Shown here: positions 22,255 through 34,044 of the stretch, one piece after another
Numbering within the stretch: the stretch's first letter is position 1
Layout of the letters: the number at the start of each line of letters is the position of its first letter
DNA from: Panorpa germanica
Lineage: Eukaryota > Arthropoda > Insecta > Mecoptera > Panorpidae
Reading direction: 5' to 3'
Length of the DNA stretch: 64,000 bases
NCBI GenBank assembly: GCA_963678705.1
Contig: OY783218.1
Span: forward strand, 3,420,152-3,484,151
Translations under genes and position numbers: made by a program
The notes under the pieces: generated by a model
What the model was told of the DNA's origin: nothing
What the model saw: the letters and a program-made list of their open reading frames with translations, nothing else
Database searches by the model: none

Positions 22255-23305
22255 AATTTACGTACGTACTTGAACACAAGCATACTCAGTGTTAAATAAA
22301 GGTTCAGGCTGACTGGAATAGTGATAGCTGCAGAATAACTGTCATCAGTGACCTGCGTACAACGCCGTGCATGTCAGAGTCAGTGTCAGTGTCAAATACA
22401 TTGTCCACGATGTATTTACAACACGAATGACGAATCACGTCGTGTGAAGACCTAACGATCTAACCTAAAACTTTAAAATGTACGAGTAGATATGATAGCC
22501 GAAGCTGAAGCCTAAAGTCTGGAACTTCGAGCACAAGACGCGTCGATGCTAAGCAGATCCCTCTCTCACTGCGCCTCCTCCACCTGTAGTGCACATAACA
22601 AAACACTAAACAACAAACACAAATGTCAAGGTGTCAAGTTTCATGAGCAGGGTTCTTCTTTCAAAGATTATAAAAATAAAATGAAGTATATATAGGTACT
22701 CGTATGTATAGTACCTAAGTTTTGAATTAGAAACTGAATATCTTTTAAAAAGTGTTAGAGTGTAAAAATGTAGTAATGAAATCTTTATAAAACAAATATG
22801 TTTGAGTAATATTAATGTCTTAAATATTTAAATTTAAATTAAAATACGTAAAAAAAATATACCGTCAAAAGATATAAAAAGTAGACAGTAAAAAGACAGA
22901 CAGTAATCAAATTACTTTGTCGCTTTATTACTTTACCAAATGGCAGCTTCTTGTACAAATGTATGACTCCATATGTTGCGTAATAATATTTTATATTGTT
23001 TGAAATGTTAAGCAGCGCCCACACTGGTGCAAAAAATAATATTTGACTTCAATATTAATATAAATAAAATATTTGTTGCAACGTTCAAATGAAAATATAT
23101 TTTCAGCGATATTTAGTTCTAAGATTTCCAGTACAAGTCTAGATTTGGATGCCGGGTGAATGAATATTTATTATTTCTGTGAGCTAGAGGGTTTGGTTGA
23201 TCGTTGTTTGGACTAGGACTCGAGGAGAATATGTCGTCGTGTACCTTGGATAGAATAAAACCCTTTGCATGTGATCCAAAGCATTTCCAACACATTTATT
23301 ACATA
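22255..23305. other. No gene seen
   Basis: A GC-richer stretch at 22490-22610 has no supported frame. The 61-codon minus frame at 22839-23024 is not supported. Confidence 0.4.
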
Positions 23306-23308
23306 ACA

Positions 23309-23751
23309 GCTTAGTAAACATTTTGGAGTCACTTTGACATCATATTGAAGATGCGTATGATTTTTTTGTCATGAAAGAATTCAATTTGATTTCACTCGTT
23401 CAAGGAAATGTCAGTGATATGAACTACAAATGACAAAATCAATTATATAAAGTTGCAAATAAACCATTCAAGTAACAGAGACAGATATATCTTGTTTCTT
23501 TTTCTATTATGTTTTGATGAAATTAATGTGGAATTTGTTATATACTAAAATAAATATTTTCAAAAGTAAAAGAGACAACAACTACATCCCATTTAATTGT
23601 ATGATGTTGAAAAGAGAAAGAATGTTTTTATGAATAAATTCTGATCATTTTTTTTTCATAGTTGGCATCTATCTGAAATATGAATGAAAAAAAATTGATT
23701 TTTTTACTGGAATATCACCTAGCTATGCCATTTCACCCAAATGTTTACTGG
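23309..23751. mobile_element. Family C MITE, copy 3
   Basis: It begins TTAGTAAACATTTTGGAGTC (first bases decayed) and ends CAAATGTTTACTGG. It is the inverse of 19825-20271 with moderate divergence. No ORF. Confidence 0.65.
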
Positions 23752-23754
23752 AAG

Positions 23755-24665
23755 TCAATAGAGTTACATCTAGTCTTGCATTGTATAGAATATATTTGTT
23801 AATATATAATATAGTATTAATATTATGAACGATTTGTATTTGGTAAATCCTAATTATTCCTGACAACAGTAAAATTTCGATATGTGTATACACATCTGTT
23901 GTACCAATACATTAAACTAATTCTTGATCAGTTACGTTTTATCCAAATAATAATAAATTTTTATTTATTGAATTTCTAAGTTTTTTATGCTAGCCATAAA
24001 ATCTTTTTGTACACCCCTGGCGCCATCCAAGACACAAGAGACAACAAGACGGTTCCGGTAACAACTTATAGAGGGTGGTCACATATAAATTACTCTTGAC
24101 GTGTTCTACAACTGCACTATATACAAGAACATACATAAAATGCAAACCCGACGACTTTGTAGTTTATAGCAGCAAGTAGACATTAAGGCAACTGAGAAAC
24201 GCTACTTTCATGTTAACTTTGTACTATTACGAGTAATAGAGCAGCTCAAAGCGCAGAAAGACGTGGAGAGAATTCTTAAAAGTTTTTTGCACGATTGGAG
24301 CAGATTCAGATTCGATTTTAGCTTCATTTTATTATTCCTCAGATTTTCGGAGTTCGGTCCTTACAAGATCCGATTCGATTTCAACTTCTGTTTCCAGACT
24401 CTCATTCTAGTAGCCTTAGCTTGACAGTTCTACATGTACACATAACTAGCCTTACAAAGAAACCCCCTTGACCCCTGAGTGCGTTTATGTATCTGTTCAC
24501 ATTTCTCTTGTATGTTTTTGACGAACATACGACAACCCTTGAGACCAGAAAAAATTGAAAATTATTTAAACTATGTATCTCGTATGTTCTGCTATGAGGT
24601 GGAAGGGGTCGCTCTTTTTGTTACTTAAAGATAATAAAAATAATATATACATGTATAATTTTGTA
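23755..24665. other. No gene seen
   Basis: No supported frame or repeat. The interval 24000-24540 is mildly GC-richer. Confidence 0.4.
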
Positions 24666-24670
24666 TATTT

Positions 24671-25372
24671 AATGGGCTTGTGTCCTCATTTTTTAGGGGT
24701 CGATTTTTCAATTGTTGATTGAAAATGTGTAATGTGTATTGGCGTGTCTATTTTATTAAATAATCTAAATGTTGACGGAGATATAGTAATTAAAAATTTG
24801 AATTGTAGTTTTAGCGCTAGAAATGGTCGGCCATATTTGTATGACATGAAATGCATTTTAACGTCAGTTATTTGTTGAGTAGGTCAGAGCTGCGGGAATG
24901 TTTTGTAGCTGTTGGTAGTCGAAATAATCAAATCAAGTCAAAGAATAATAAGTTTTGGTTTTATTTAACCCTGTTACGGCAGACATAATATTGAAATTTT
25001 ATTGTTCCTTGAAATAGCTGTAAATAATATTTGATATTTTGATATATAAATACATATAGCAGAGTTTTTTGAGCTGTAAGTTTGGTAACCTGTAAACTTG
25101 CCAGAGTTTTATCTTGAATATGCTATCTCTTTTACGTTCTGTTGTATAAAAGAGATAGCAACTAGCGGTTGTTATGTGACATGCAGTTGGAATTTGTACA
25201 ACGTTGAATCACTTTAATAATTAAAGAGACAAAATGGTTTTTTTAATTGGTAATATCTCCTGAAATATAGGGAGTTATTAACAAATAATTGTACATTTGA
25301 GGTTCTAGTAACCAACTTTATCAATATATAGTACAGTTTTATAGAAATTAAGACATAGGACACAAGCCCATT
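24671..25372 (+). mobile_element. Family J TIR element, longest copy
   Basis: Termini AATGGGCTTGTGTCCTCAT and ATAGGACACAAGCCCATT are inverted repeats. The 702-bp copy keeps the centre that is missing from 13167-13540. That centre includes a 13-bp perfect stem GCTATCTCTTTTA / TAAAAGAGATAGC (about 25123-25160). No ORF of note. Confidence 0.75.
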
Positions 25373-25535
25373 GTAAGATGATCTTTAGAAATATAATGTG
25401 ACTTAAATTCTTTATTTAAGAGATAATAATTTTTCGAAAGCGATATTTCATATTTGTTTTCATCTTGTACCTAAATTCTACTTAGCAAACCCATATGTGG
25501 AAGCTAAACCTGCTTAGCAGTTGTTTGTCCGGTCC

Positions 25536-25739
25536 ATGCGCACCCGTCAAGGTACACAATGCGTGCACCAGAATACACAGCCTCTTCCTCCTTCTCCACC
25601 GCCTCTCTTAGCCAGGACAAATAAAACAAGAACACTAAACAGAGCTACTTACTACAACTATCTGTTCATACTAGATGTCCATGCCCGTGCTCCCCGTGTA
25701 AAGAAACGGGTTGCTGTTGCTAGAACAAAGAGACTATAA
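25536..25739 (+). CDS. Small basic ORF, unsupported as a gene
   Basis: A 67-codon frame starts ATG in a GC-rich patch: MRTRQGTQCVHQNTQPLPPS, then PPPLLARTNKTR, and ends RAPRVKKRVAVARTKRL. Arg, Thr and Pro are abundant. No domain is recognised. A TTAGCAG acceptor-like site (about 25513-25519) lies upstream. The minus strand is not similarly open. It could be an exon, a relic or chance. Confidence 0.2.
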   Translation: MRTRQGTQCVHQNTQPLPPSPPPLLARTNKTRTLNRATYYNYLFILDVHARAPRVKKRVAVARTKRL

Positions 25740-25989
25740 CTCATCTAGTGAAGTTGCGGAAAACGGCTAGAGGCTGGAGAACGCTAAAACAATGATATGA
25801 GTTTCTAAACAATAATGTAGATAAGTTATTTGCGTTTAAAATGTAAAATACGCCCCAATAATCGATATCAAAATCAACATTACACCTCTTTATGTGCGTT
25901 TATCATTTATGCACTTAAACACTTTTCCATGTAAATCCAAATGTAACAATTACGTTTCAGGTGTAATTAATTGATGTTAGTGCTATTTC

Positions 25990-26635
25990 GAGATATGAAT
26001 ACTCCCAGTGCATCGCTGTGATTTCAATCCGGACCAGACTAGGACATCATAAAGGGGGACAGAGGTGCCTATTCTCAGAATGCTGATGCAGTGATTTGGA
26101 CCAGCGGATACACACTTGCACGTGGCTGAGGGCAACTCCTGGACACGGGGCCGTCCGCACATGGGTCAACTGATTGCAAACGCGAGCCCCGAATCTGCCC
26201 GAACCAAATGAGAATGCAACTGTGTTGTTAGTGAAAGAATGCACGTGTATACGATTGAGAGAACACACAAGCTCGAATGAAACCAAACTGATTTGAAATT
26301 GGTTTTGAGGGACTGTGTTTCTTGGTCGCAGGGCAATTACGTTCCATGCTTTTGATGGTGACATCATGAGCAGAGGTGTGCACAAATAATATTCAAAAGT
26401 ATTTAAATACATACAAATACCTCACAATACGACACAATAAAATCCCCTATTATGCTATTGTTAAAAATTCTATAAAGTCACGAAACGCGGCTCGACATAG
26501 CCGGTTCGTTTTCGTTGGAAAGTTCGTTGTGCGGTTAGTTTGGAATCAGTCGACCCGTGTTGGGACGGCCTTACTGTTTTGGCTTTAGTGACGGAACACA
26601 GGGGGATTCGCCATAAGACCTTCGACACATATAGA
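25990..26635. repeat. Family B repeat, copy 1, interrupted by a MITE
   Basis: The left part (25990-26147) shares CATCGCTGTGA, GACAGAGGTGCCTATTCTCA and TTGGACCAGCG with 48100-48250 and 45318-45435. The right part (26573-26635) shares GTTTTGGCTTT and CTTCGACACAT with 48340-48440. The gap is filled by the family A element. Confidence 0.6.
26148..26572. mobile_element. Family A MITE inserted in a family B repeat
   Basis: The left end GGCCGTCCGCACATGGGTCA is mirrored by CGACCCGTGTTGGGACGGCC on the right (imperfect TIRs of about 35 bp including ACTGATT and CAAAC). Related copies are 43512-43699 and 44694-45083. The 121-codon minus frame here (26047-26412) crosses the B/A junction and is not a gene. 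hAT affinity is possible but not shown. Confidence 0.65.
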
Positions 26636-26639
26636 TTGA

Positions 26640-26980
26640 TTCAAATGCTTGCATCCAACGTGTGAGTTAAATACTAGAAGATTGACATGGCAAGTTTCCT
26701 ACTACACGGTGGAACGAATGTTTGATCACACTGACACTGTTTAACAAAACCTTTCAAGTAAATAAAGAAACCTTCAAGTATTAAACCTTCCTTTGTTGAA
26801 CGATTCGTGCAGCAGTGCATGATATGTGTGATAAGGGTTGGAAAAATCCTTTTTGACGCGGGTCAAAAGACCGACAACGGCCCGAACTTCTTGCAACGTG
26901 AACGTGGGATACATGACATTGAACACATTTAGTTCAAGCATCGACTACACGATGCGTCCAACGTTGTAAGGTATTCGTCA
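26640..26980 (+). repeat. Family Q repeat, copy 2
   Basis: Counterpart of 21890-22250, moderately diverged with short indels. It directly follows the family B right part, so B and Q may belong to one larger element here, though the other B copies are not followed by Q. Confidence 0.6.
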
Positions 26981-27269
26981 GAAAAAGACAGACATAGTCG
27001 TGCGACAAAGATACGTGCGTATACACTTCAATGTGAGTTCAGTTTTACTCTCACGAGGCAGACCGACAAATTGGTATTTATATCTTACTATTAAAAGTGA
27101 ATCTTCATTTACAACCAGTGACGTACCATTACTTATAGAAAGCTGTGGGGGCTCATCAAGATATCGTTTCTGTTGCGTCTTTTTTTGATCCTTATTTCTC
27201 ATCATAGCGGCCTATTTACAACTTTACATCAGACCCCTACACAAACTGTTGATGCTACGTTACTGGGTT

Positions 27270-27774
27270 AACAACACGGCAATATCCTATCTACTTTATA
27301 AATAACCTCTGACCTTTCTTTATATTAATGTTGGCATAGCAGACGCCAAGTGACATTTCCATCGTGATTACGCCATCCCACCCCACTGTGTTAAATATAC
27401 AACAGACAAGATACGACAAATTTCCATCTTGTTAATCCTGTGTCGTGGTATTATCGTCGTCTGTTCGACCCTGCTAGTTTGCGTTTGCACAGATTGCGTT
27501 AATGTGTTTATATTTGTTTTTTGTTTCTTTGTGTCGGTTTGGTTTTGTTGGTTTGTGACGGTAGTTTGGTAACCTTCACGGTCTTATGACTTCCGCCCGC
27601 CTGCTGCGTAATCCGCCCTGTTGTCTCCTTCGACGTAAGACGTGCCTGAATTACATGAACCGTACCTTGTTACGCGGAAAGGGCCGCAGTTATTCTGAGA
27701 TAACATTCGGGACGGTCCCAGAAGTGCTGAACCTGATAGGTCTACCCGTTGACACAAAACATGAATATTATTTA
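27270..27774 (+). other. GC-rich segment with a short ORF
   Basis: Near 45-50% GC. A frame from ATG 27586 reads MTSARLLRNPPCCLLRRKTC, continues GRSYSEITFGTVPEVLNLIG and LPVDTKHE, and runs into the LINE insertion at 27789. Insertion plus duplication is 279 bases (93 codons). Before the insertion the frame would have continued seven codons past the target site (ending REKGKT). No family is recognised. The segment could be the 5' end of another retroelement, a first exon with promoter, or chance. Confidence 0.3.
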
Positions 27775-27788
27775 GCATTACTATATAT

Positions 27789-28053
27789 TTTAATTTTATT
27801 ATTTATTTTTAATGTTTTTGCCATTGGGAACTACATTCTCTTGCCTTAACTCATTAAATTACATATTTTTGTGCTTAATTCATTTTTGATCCTTATTATA
27901 TCTAAACATTCTCATTCCTTCCAAAAGAAAAATAAAACAAAACTGCTTCACTCCTCCTGCTATTATCTCTCCTCTTTCTACTCTGCCATTTCTTCTCTTT
28001 CCTCGCTCTTTTTTTCTATCTATGCCATCCACCTCTTCCTTTCACTGCCCCCT
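27789..28053 (-). mobile_element. Family F LINE 3' fragment with 14-bp target duplication
   Basis: The minus-strand sequence matches the tail of 5636-6285: AGTGAAAGGAAGAGGTGGAT, then the 3' UTR ending CCAATGGCAAAAACATTAAA with an A/T tail. GCATTACTATATAT stands on both sides (27775-27788 and 28054-28067). Severe 5' truncation, an A-rich 3' end and target duplication are the signature of target-primed reverse transcription. Confidence 0.85.
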
Positions 28054-28089
28054 GCATTACTATATATAAGGGAGAAGGGAAAAACGTAA

Positions 28090-29435
28090 TCCTTTTTTTG
28101 TTTATCCAATAGAAAATTGTCTTGCAGTGCAGTTTAACACTTGCTAGGTTGCTACACGTTAATTTCAAGATTCATTCTATATTTCTCATATTAACTAACT
28201 ACAAGGGAATAAAGTGTTATATAGCATTACGTTTACTACTTGAGTAGATTTATAAATTATAGTTGTTATGGATCTTCTTATACGAAGTTATATGAAATTT
28301 GAATAGTCTGTTTATTATGTTTATATTATTGTATTTTATTTCATTTATAAAATATAGTATTGAATTTACAATTAGTGTTGTAATTAGTGTCTAAAATTAT
28401 GTCTTTAAATATAAAGTACCTGAAGCTAGCGGTAATTTAACAATATAGTAAGTTAATGGTTTACTTTAAGAATTTAACTATTCCAATACTACGAATTTAA
28501 AGTGAGGCAGGCATTTCTTTTGCGTTTATCTTGAAACTACTTGTTTGAACTGGTAACCACGATATCTCGAAAACTACTAAACCGATTTTCATTAAATTTA
28601 ATTTAGCATATGATTTTTTCAGTTGGACTACTCGTTCATTTTTCCTTTAAATGTTTAACTTAATTTTATAAAAATAGTTAATTGAATCATAATTCTAGAT
28701 ATAATTATTTACGAAGCCTTCTTAAGAACTAAGGATAATAAAGATACCATTTATTTGGCTATCGTATTTAAAATGAAAATTATAGAATTAGTTGCTACTG
28801 ATATTATATAAAAAAATAAGTTTGCATAGAAAAAATTCTTTGTGTCCGTCTAACAAATACGCCTCTGTAAACATGTACAAAAAAAAACGAAGACAACATA
28901 AAGTAAAATGTCAGCGGATGTGCACTCAAAAATTGGAAATAATTTGTTTGTCTTATCATGGGGGGTCTTAAGATCCGCGCCCGTGAACGCAGCGGAGCCC
29001 AACGCATTTCGACGACACATCCTGCAGGCTTGCGCTTGGTTTAACAAGAGTTGAAAGGTTTACTGCTTGTACAAACTATAAATTTAGATTCTTGTTTGAA
29101 GATATTGACCACCATCCTTGACAACATTTGTTGGTGGTACAAAGAAATCGATCGACACATTTAATTGTTTTTAAAATACATTAATCATTATTGATATAGT
29201 AGTGAATGTATTGTTTTTCTTGATGCATTACTATTCCTATTGACATCTCACTATACGATCTCGCATACCACTGAAAAATAAATTAAGGAGGTACAGAACG
29301 GATCCGCAAATGCAAAAAGTTTATCTCTCGGTTAAAGGAAATACGAAATACAAGTGGGACGAACATTTATCGAGAGTGTACCTTTTCAATTTCCAAACGA
29401 ATAATTGCATTAGTTAATTTGAATTGTCAATTTAT
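28090..29435. other. No gene seen; LINE-like tail and GC patch
   Basis: Bases 28556-28600 (CGATATCTCGAAAACTACTA then AACCGATTTTCATTAAA) resemble tails of common insect retroposons. Bases 28960-29040 are GC-rich, with two overlapping minus frames that lack domains. Confidence 0.35.
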
Positions 29436-29439
29436 ATTA

Positions 29440-29930
29440 ATTCCATTCAGATTCAAATTAGATATTTGTAAAACGTAATAATTAATTTGATAACGCCATC
29501 AATAGAAAGATGGTACAAATGTTAGCTTAATTTTATTTAGTTTTTGGAGTATGATCCCTTTTTATTTTGAATTTCCCACTTGATCTGCCATTTGCAACGT
29601 TGACGGCGCAAAACCCACATTTCATTATTTTCGTAAATAGGTATTGTTGTGATAATTTTCTTTTTTTTAATATTTTCAAGAAATAATTTTTAATATACAC
29701 GTGGTTTTTGAAAACCGTGTCACCATTTTTTCATAGTTAAAGGTTCTGATACATGGAAATTAAAAAAAACTATGAACCCTAGGTCACTAAAATTTTGAAA
29801 CGACATGAATTTAATTATTTTTATCGATACTCCAAATTTCACGATATTTTTGTCATTTACGTAAAGGTTATGTAACTCCTTAAATTTTCATATTAGAAAA
29901 TTAGATTCGAAACAAAGTTGTCTTTGACAA
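29440..29930 (+). repeat. Family I repeat, copy 2
   Basis: It shares blocks with 12600-12925 (GGTCACTAAAATTTTGA, CTCCAAATTTCACGA). An extra stretch of about 170 bases (29590-29760) is absent from copy 1. Confidence 0.5.
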
Positions 29931-29979
29931 ATTGCCATGGACAAATTTTCCCATTTCTCTTTCCCTAAAAATCATCTTT

Positions 29980-30290
29980 CAATAGTTATTAGCACTTAAA
30001 ACAATATATACATTTTTAATATATAATTTACAACTTATAGACACGAGTATAGATGTTTAAAATAAATAGATTAAATTAGTTTTATTAATAAAATCAATAA
30101 GGTTTTTCAGACTTTCCTTGTTTTAAAATACCTGCCTATATTCCTCAGGCATATTACAACAATTACCTTGAGCATCGAAAAATAATATGCTTTACTGTAT
30201 GTCGGCTGTTACATTGTTCACATATTGGTTTTGGTTCTCTTTTGAATAAGAAGGTATGAGTAAGATATTATTTGTACAGGACAACGTCTG
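29980..30290 (-). mobile_element. Family L Jockey-like LINE, ORF2 tail and 3' UTR
   Basis: The minus strand translates as PICEQCNSRHTVKHIIFRCS (about 30165-30225), the CX2CX7HX4C tail module of Jockey-type ORF2. A 3' UTR follows, ending GTTTTAAGTGCTAATAACTA. It is 5'-truncated and interrupted by stops after the module. It matches 36610-36935. Confidence 0.65.
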
Positions 30291-30299
30291 ACGAGTCAG

Positions 30300-30765
30300 C
30301 TAGTATCTAATAAGCAAAGCGGATATATAACTTGCAAAGTAAAATTTGTTGAACTACGAATATTTACAAATATTAATTCAATCATATTGTTGACCTTTGA
30401 CACGTGTGTAGCGGACAGTTGGTGAGCTGTAGACAATAGCGCTGCACTAGACTATATAGGAAGTATAAAATGAATATTAGATGCAGTTTAACGACTATAA
30501 TAATATATTTATTGACACTTACAATTTAAGTACAGTTTAACAACATTCATAAACAAAAACCTACGCATTGGTCTTTCAACCGCCAATTAAGTAGGAACTA
30601 AATAGGTTTGTGACTTCCGTAAATGTAACCATGTCAATCTCTATCAACCTCAATCAATAAAACCTATAAAATTATTAAAAGAAATGGGTAAAACCATATA
30701 TAGGTAAGTGTTCACTGGTCACATTATGTGTCGTACAAACTTGTGCAACTTTAATATATATATTT
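30300..30765. other. No gene seen
   Basis: AT-rich DNA without recognisable features. Confidence 0.4.
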
Positions 30766-30769
30766 TTTT

Positions 30770-31150
30770 TTAATAATTCACGGGCTTTTTAGGATCACGT
30801 TCTTTTTTTCGCCCTTCTTAATTCATTTTATTAACATTTTTCATTTAATTTATTATTACACCTATACTTTTAAACCCGCTATATTCCATATCCTGTCTAT
30901 CACTAAGCACACTGGTCACCTCGGATATTTTAGTAGTTCCTGCATACTCGTTGGCAACTCCACTCCATTTTTTACCAAGACTCTGTACAAATTATTTCTG
31001 CAGGCCTCCGTTTCAGTACATTGAATGATCAAATGTTCTGGATCTGATACCCCTTCTTCACAATTACACGTATCTTCTTGCACCAAGTGATTTCTTTTAA
31101 TATGTGTTTTAATTTATTCTGTTAATATGTATGGTCTACCCTCAGTCTCG
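30770..31150 (-). pseudogene. LINE ORF2 C-terminal fragment (family N)
   Basis: The minus strand reads THIKRNHLVQED, TCNCEEGVSDPEHLIIQCTE, TEACRNNLYRVLVKNGVELP and TSMQELLKYPR, nearly free of stops. The CXCX9HX4C arrangement parallels the zinc tail of the intact LINE at 48650-54403 (CRCGEEGSLDHIILGC). It is therefore an I-group-like or R1/LOA-like ORF2 end from a different family. 5'-truncated. Confidence 0.65.
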
Positions 31151-31524
31151 AGGCAACTTCAATATGTATTCATATATTTTCATTCATAAGTTGACGTCTT
31201 TTAGACATGAATGTACTAAATTTGTTGAATTATGGTCCAAACCCATGCGACATTCATACGTATTCATAATATATTACATAACATACACGTATTCCTATTC
31301 ACTCATAAATACGAGTAATATATACTCTTAATCTTTAAACAGTTTACGTTTCTAAAGTCTAAGTTTCGAATGGCTGTCGGTAAAAATAAAATCGTTTGTA
31401 GACTAGAAGGAACTCACTATTTGAGTTTGCATTTTCGTACATGGTACATGATATTGAGGATTGAAAAAATAAAATAAATAAAATATTGTCTCTCCTTTGT
31501 ATACCAGAGACAAATTTATTCCTT

Positions 31525-31920
31525 TTTTATATACATGTAAAGAAATTATATTTCTTTAATCGATAACACTGACCGGAGATATTACAATTGCATTCTGGTC
31601 AAGTGAGCTAACGGTATGTACTGATGGACTTCATAGATAACGTTGTAAGGAATAACGGCCACAGTTGATATTTGGAGCTGACAGAACTCACTGTGCATAA
31701 TGTTGAGTTAATATAAAATTAGATAAAAAAGGAATTGACAAATTAAATAATAAACTTTGAATGACATTTCTTTGATTTCAGGTAAAATAGTATGCTTTAA
31801 GTTAAACAGTGTACTTATTATAATGTGTATGTAAATTACTGAAATAAAAGTCTTTGATTTCACATGCAACACGTAAGCTTGGTTAAAAATTTACAATTCC
31901 TAATAAAAATGTCTTATATG
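31525..31920 (+). repeat. Family H repeat, copy 2
   Basis: It matches 7240-7575 and, inverted, 17828-18171 from TACATGTAAAGAAATTATAT to ACAATTCCTAATAAAA. No ORF. Confidence 0.65.
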
Positions 31921-32044
31921 CATATAAAACTGTCTCAGTGAATATGTAGTACCTGCAAAGAATTATTAAGTGTATATGTTACTTCGTTTTGAAAATACTG
32001 TACAATCTCTTCCAAAAAATGTTCGACGCCGCATGTTATGTGTC

Positions 32045-32545
32045 GTACTTACGTAAACGCATTGGATTTATAATGTCAAACGCATAGAGATATAAAAATA
32101 GAGTGCACGAAGGGTACGGCCGCGTGTAGGAGAAAGCGATAAAGGCAAAGAGAGAGATAGCTGCCGAGTGTTCTATCTGTCTCTTTCTAGCCGAACCGCT
32201 GCTGCTGGCTTGGTTGATTGGCGATGAGGTATGGGGTAAGCAAGCAAGTAGACGCAGTACTCGGTTAGAAAGAGACACAGATGACACTCGACAGCTGTTC
32301 TTCTCTTTGCATTTATCGCAGCATTCAGCCTCTTGCGCACTCTATTCTTATACTTCTATGGTCAAATTTAAAGAGAAGAGAACCGGAAGCGAAGGCTTAC
32401 ACATTAAAGCATGTAAGCGATTGATAGCACATTCGTATGACTAACCACACCTGATACCTACTAAAACTGTAACTGTCGCTGCATACGCCTTCCCTTTCAC
32501 GTTCTACAGGATAAATTCCAAGCATCCGATGCGAGCTATGCGGAT
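32045..32545. mobile_element. Family P element with a long imperfect hairpin
   Basis: The left arm (about 32082-32193) and right arm (about 32262-32360) are inverted copies. Matching blocks are ATAGAGTGC, GCGATAAA, GCAAAGAGA, CGAGTGT and TCTCTTTCTA against their complements, around a 68-base loop. The outer ends AACGCATTGGATTTATAATG and, inverted, GCTTGGAATTTATCC resemble other P pieces (20295, 38050, 38705). The 76- and 83-codon frames here lie across the arms and are not genes. It could be a foldback transposon or a source of hairpin RNA. Confidence 0.55.
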
Positions 32546-32549
32546 GCTT

Positions 32550-33650
32550 ACCTTAATAAGGTAATCTATAAATCGAAAAGAAAAGAAAAGGTTGTGATTT
32601 CATCTAATACATATATTATACAAATTACAAGTTGATACATTGCAGCGCAGTACGGCATAGTGAAGTTTCCTTTCTTCCTAACTTGGTAATTTATATTAAG
32701 TAAATTATAAAGACATCGTGTAAGTATGTCAAATAATTATCTGAGACATTAACACTGAGATGAACAGATTGCACCAGCCGCAAGTCAGTAAGATCACGGA
32801 TTGATTGTTGGAAAGTATGGTGAGGTGGAAGAAGGGGAATAGCTTGTAGAAAATTTTATTGAAAATACATTACTTATGAACTACTGAAAGTATTGCACAA
32901 TTTTACCACATTGCCATATTGGGACCCAATTGGGTCGAGACATTTGTTAAGGGCAATTCCAGTGAAATATCTAGACGGGGTATAACTATGTTAATTTTAG
33001 TAATGCAGCGTTTCTATGACCGACTCTATATTACTGAACAGCTAATTCAAGAAAGCAATAAGTTTTGATTCTAAGCAAAGAAAATTTCATAACGAGATGT
33101 TTAAATTTGAGATAGTGCGAATAGCGATTTGGCCGAATAACGTATATCCGAGTGCCGAATATTCGGCGAAAGATGAACTAAAGCTCAGGTAATTAAAAAA
33201 TGTTTAAACTACGCAATAAAAAAGTGAAATCACGGCTCGCAAACTGCACATAAATATACTTCTTGAATATAATGCAGCAGCCAATTAAAAAATGTAGAAA
33301 ATCATTAAATAATGGTGGCCTTAAATTTTACAGCAAGAAATATAACGTTAATGGACAAACTGTATGTTCTAATTAGTGTAATTAACACTGACAACTTAAT
33401 CAGCATTCATCCGGCCAACATAATCGTGATCTATATTTTAGGCTGTCAATGATAGTGCAGTGGGTCAAATCGAAAGAGTTTCAAACAAGATTTAATGCTC
33501 CAATTTTTATTTCAATATAATGAGGATACCAGTCAGTGTCGGATAACTCAATGGGCTATTATTGGCCAGCTCAAGAAGAAGTGCAATGTGCTTGTAAATC
33601 AACATGATAAAGTTAGCTACCACAATCTGAAATGCCTAATTATTTATTTA
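32550..33650. other. No gene seen; short palindrome
   Basis: GCCGAATATTCGGC, a perfect 14-base palindrome, lies at about 33152-33165, with GGCCGAATAACG just before it. Otherwise AT-rich DNA. Confidence 0.4.
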
Positions 33651-33654
33651 TTAG

Positions 33655-34043
33655 AAATCGTTATATTTTAGGAGATATTAACAATTAAAATAGTTATTAT
33701 GTTTTCTGAATTATTAAAGAGATTGATTGATTGATTTTCCATCTCTTTTATATAACAGAAAAGCAAACGAGTGTGGGTGTGTGGTACGTCATTTACTTAC
33801 TACTAACAGTTGAGTTGTGTACGATGGTGGTAAAAATGGTAAAATAATCTCGCTTGCTTATTTCTTCTATGACCTTTCATGCAGAGCTAAAACATTTGAC
33901 AAAATTGAAATTCAAATTTGATACAGGTATAACTTTGTAAACATTTGGATATTTAATAAAAATGTCAATGTACATATATGTATTAACATTTATTTCAATC
34001 AAAAATTAAGAAAACGTCATTGAAAAATGAAATCGCAAGCCAA
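33655..34043 (-). mobile_element. Family J element, one end missing
   Basis: It matches 38904-39412 in the same orientation (TTTTAGGAGATATTAA, TAACTTTGTAAACATTTGGA). The right end, GAAAAATGAAATCGCAAGCC, is a decayed J terminus. The other terminus is lost. Confidence 0.55.
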
Positions 34044-34044
34044 A

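Noticed and set aside
26047-26412. 121-codon minus-strand ORF
   Set aside because: It runs across the junction of two repeat families (B and A). The second B copy and the other A copies do not keep the frame.
32036-32444. Two overlapping ORFs of 76-83 codons
   Set aside because: They lie over the arms of a long inverted repeat. The frames follow from the foldback structure, not from coding selection.
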